From the NCBI GenBank assembly GCA_002708065.1, contig PAOO01000043.1, positions 51,279 through 58,613 on the forward strand: a stretch of DNA of 7,335 nucleotides, given 5' to 3'. Below are positions 5,626-7,335 of the stretch, piece after piece (position 1 is the first letter of the stretch; every line of letters starts with the position of its first letter). The notes beneath the pieces are model-generated. The model made no database searches. It was not told where the DNA came from and worked only from the letters and a program-made list of their open reading frames with translations. The DNA comes from Chloroflexota bacterium. GTDB taxonomy: Bacteria; Chloroflexota; Dehalococcoidia; Lucifugimonadales; UBA826. The position numbers were made by a program, and so were the translations under genes.

Positions 5626-6240
5626 TTGATACCAGGGGATTTTCAGCCTAAGAGGCCTACAACTAGACAACTAGTAAAATTAGGTATTTTGGGAACATTT
5701 GGACTAGGAATCTTTGTTGCAATAGTTCTATTACTCACTTTCGTATTATCTGCCTGGTTGGATAGGCCGTTGATATTTGGTGATAGCGGATTCAGATCAG
5801 GACCGGATCAACCGATAGCTTTTCCGCACAAGACTCATGTACAAGAACTGGGTATGGATTGCACGTTCTGCCATCGGACCGTACAAAAAGCGGCGGCGGC
5901 TTCTGTTCCAGCTACAGGTCTTTGTATGACCTGTCATAGTGCTGTTGGTGACGGTTTAAGCGAGATCGAGAAAATGAGGTCTTTATACGAGGATGGGAGA
6001 TCGATCCAGTGGGTCAGGGTCCACAGAGTTCCAGATCACGTTCGCTTCGTACACGAGGCTCACATAAGGTATTTTTCAGAATCTGAAGGCATACAACCAA
6101 GTCAAGTGTGCCAAAAATGCCACGGCGATGTAGGGAAAATGGAGAAGGTCAGGCAAGTAGAGACATTGAAAATGGGGAATTGCGTTAGTTGCCATAAAGA
6201 AAACGCAGCTCCTACAGACTGTACAACCTGTCATTATTAG
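5626..6240 (+). CDS. actA: Membrane-anchored pentaheme cytochrome c, ActA subunit of alternative complex III
   Basis: A 204-residue multiheme c-type cytochrome that relays electrons within the quinol-oxidising alternative complex III, facing outside the cytoplasmic membrane. One uncleaved N-terminal helix lies at about 20-44. Five CxxCH heme sites follow: CTFCH 79-83, CMTCH 100-104, CQKCH 162-166, CVSCH 186-190 and CTTCH 199-203. FPHKTHVQ at 66-73 and WVRVHRVPD at 129-137 are hallmark ActA-type segments, with His68, His71, His133, His143 and His146 as candidate distal heme ligands. Length and heme number match ActA. The start is TTG at 5626, ten bases after AGGGA (5611-5615); no nearby ATG fits. 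The stop is 10 bases before actB. A pentaheme subunit of a related Psr/Qrc-type complex is the main alternative. Confidence 0.88.
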   Translation: MIPGDFQPKRPTTRQLVKLGILGTFGLGIFVAIVLLLTFVLSAWLDRPLIFGDSGFRSGPDQPIAFPHKTHVQELGMDCTFCHRTVQKAAAASVPATGLCMTCHSAVGDGLSEIEKMRSLYEDGRSIQWVRVHRVPDHVRFVHEAHIRYFSESEGIQPSQVCQKCHGDVGKMEKVRQVETLKMGNCVSCHKENAAPTDCTTCHY

Positions 6241-6243
6241 GGG
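6239..6243 (+). promoter_or_regulatory. Ribosome binding site for actB overlapping the actA stop
   Basis: AGGGG shares its first two bases with the actA stop codon and has a 7-base spacer to the ATG at 6251. This implies coupled translation of actA and actB. Confidence 0.65.
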
Positions 6244-6250
6244 CTCATAA

Positions 6251-7335
6251 ATGGCGCTGACTAGAAGACAGTTTCTAACACTTATGGGAGGTTCCGCTGG
6301 AGCAGCGGTATTTTTCCAGGCGTGCGGGGTTCCTGAAAAGGAGTTGCTTATAGATTCGCCTGTGGAAATGCCTGAAGATCTGGTTTCAGGAACTGATAAC
6401 TGGTATGCGACTGTGTGCCGTCAATGCGATACATCAGAAGGGATAGTCGTTAGGGTTATGGAGGGGCGTGCAAAAAAAGTAGAAGGAAACGTCGATTATC
6501 CGGTCAATTTGGGAAAACATGGCCCCCGTTGCGAAGCTGGGCTACAGAGTCTTTACCACCCGGATCGAATCAGTGCTCCTCTTGTTAGAACAGGGCCTCG
6601 CGGATCTGGTGAATACAGTGAGATAAGCTGGGAAGACGCCATCACTCGTCTTACTTCACAGCTGAATGAACTATCTGATTCCGGTGAATCAGACAGGGCT
6701 GTACTGGTTACTAATCCTGTTGGAGGCCATTTAGCCCTAGTAATACAGAGCTTTACAGAATCGACTGGAATGCGACGGTTCGTGCACGAGCCTCTCGAGA
6801 CCTCAGTGCTACGTAAAGCCATAAGCGAGGTGTTCGGTCAGGAATCGATTCCTGATTTTGATATAGATAACTCTGATTATTTACTGTCGTTCGGGGCTGA
6901 CTTTCTGAGCACTTGGATCTCGCCTACGAGATATTCCCGTGGATACGGGGAGTTTCGTCAAGGTCATGAACGACAACGGGGCAGACTTGTACATGTGGAC
7001 TCGCGATTTTCCGTTACGGCTGCGAATGCTGACGAATGGGTCAGAGTAAAGCCCGGTACAGAAGGTATTCTGGCCCTTTCGATAATTCAAGTAATCTCTT
7101 CAGAAGGGGATGTTGATAACGCAGTGGTTGACAGCCTCACAGGCGGAGACATTTCCTGGCTTAATTCGTACGCTCCTGAAAATGTATCTGCGGAAACTGG
7201 GGTAACAGCGGAAACAATCAGACGGATTTCTATGGAGTTTTCGCACAGCCCGCATCCTCTCGCAATAGGCGGGGGTTCGGCTTCTGCCCATTCTAACGGG
7301 CTTGCCGCATTGAAGGCTGTTTACTCATTGAATCA
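6251..7335 (+). CDS. actB: Molybdopterin-oxidoreductase-like subunit ActB, N-terminal part (cut by the window edge)
   Basis: The start of the large peripheral subunit of alternative complex III; in this family a molybdopterin-oxidoreductase-like half, thought to lack the cofactor, is fused to an Fe-S half. About 361 residues are visible and the frame is open at the edge. A twin-arginine signal, TRRQFL at 4-9, is followed by a hydrophobic stretch and FFQACG with Cys25, a possible but non-canonical lipidation site. Then come CRQC at 56-59, VEGNVDYPVNLGKHGPRCEAG at 77-97, and YHPDRI at 102-107, all typical of the MopB fold start. The usual CxxCxxxC...C set has Cys56, Cys59 and Cys94, but Glu63 replaces the third cysteine. 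Gene order directly after actA supports ActB. A true molybdoenzyme is possible but less likely given the broken cluster motif; the Fe-S half is not visible. Confidence 0.85.
   Translation, partial: MALTRRQFLTLMGGSAGAAVFFQACGVPEKELLIDSPVEMPEDLVSGTDNWYATVCRQCDTSEGIVVRVMEGRAKKVEGNVDYPVNLGKHGPRCEAGLQSLYHPDRISAPLVRTGPRGSGEYSEISWEDAITRLTSQLNELSDSGESDRAVLVTNPVGGHLALVIQSFTESTGMRRFVHEPLETSVLRKAISEVFGQESIPDFDIDNSDYLLSFGADFLSTWISPTRYSRGYGEFRQGHERQRGRLVHVDSRFSVTAANADEWVRVKPGTEGILALSIIQVISSEGDVDNAVVDSLTGGDISWLNSYAPENVSAETGVTAETIRRISMEFSHSPHPLAIGGGSASAHSNGLAALKAVYSLN

Noticed and set aside
6553..7291. Three short open frames on the minus strand under actB
   Set aside because: They are antisense to the continuous ActB reading frame, which carries family motifs, and none has domain content or a supported start.

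Overview
The window looks like a bacterial chromosome segment of moderate GC, with short intergenic spaces, AGG-type ribosome binding sites and frequent non-ATG starts. The best lineage guess is Chloroflexota, plausibly the marine SAR202 group. This rests on three things together: an alternative complex III (Act) gene pair with a Chloroflexota-like ActB start, a galactonate-dehydratase-like enolase-superfamily gene (a family reported as expanded in SAR202), and ribF beside tyrS. The assignment is an inference from content; no marker gene proves it.

Left part, minus strand, read right to left: a three-gene catabolic-looking operon runs SDR dehydrogenase (4166-4921), enolase-superfamily sugar-acid dehydratase (2950-4101), MFS transporter (1742-2932). 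After a 157-base gap come two housekeeping genes, ribF (643-1584, riboflavin kinase/FAD synthetase) and tyrS (1-593, tyrosyl-tRNA synthetase, cut by the window edge).

Centre: a 367-base divergent intergenic region (4922-5288) carries a near-consensus sigma-70-type promoter in each direction, a three-arm set of inverted repeats between the two promoters, a 7-base dyad at the presumed minus-strand transcription start, and a small hairpin at the start of the plus-strand leader.

Right part, plus strand: a small two-helix membrane protein of unknown function (5289-5591), a membrane-anchored pentaheme cytochrome c matching ActA (5626-6240), and the start of a Tat-exported molybdopterin-oxidoreductase-like protein matching ActB (6251 to the window end). 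These begin an alternative complex III operon, a quinol-oxidising respiratory complex that passes electrons to periplasmic cytochromes or copper proteins. The rest (actB C-terminal Fe-S part, actC and so on) should lie beyond the right edge.

I see no CRISPR array, tRNA, rRNA, insertion sequence or prophage gene. The most unusual points are the uncharacterised small membrane gene leading the act operon, the loss of one of the four Fe-S cysteines in ActB, and the alternative-pairing repeats between the divergent promoters.
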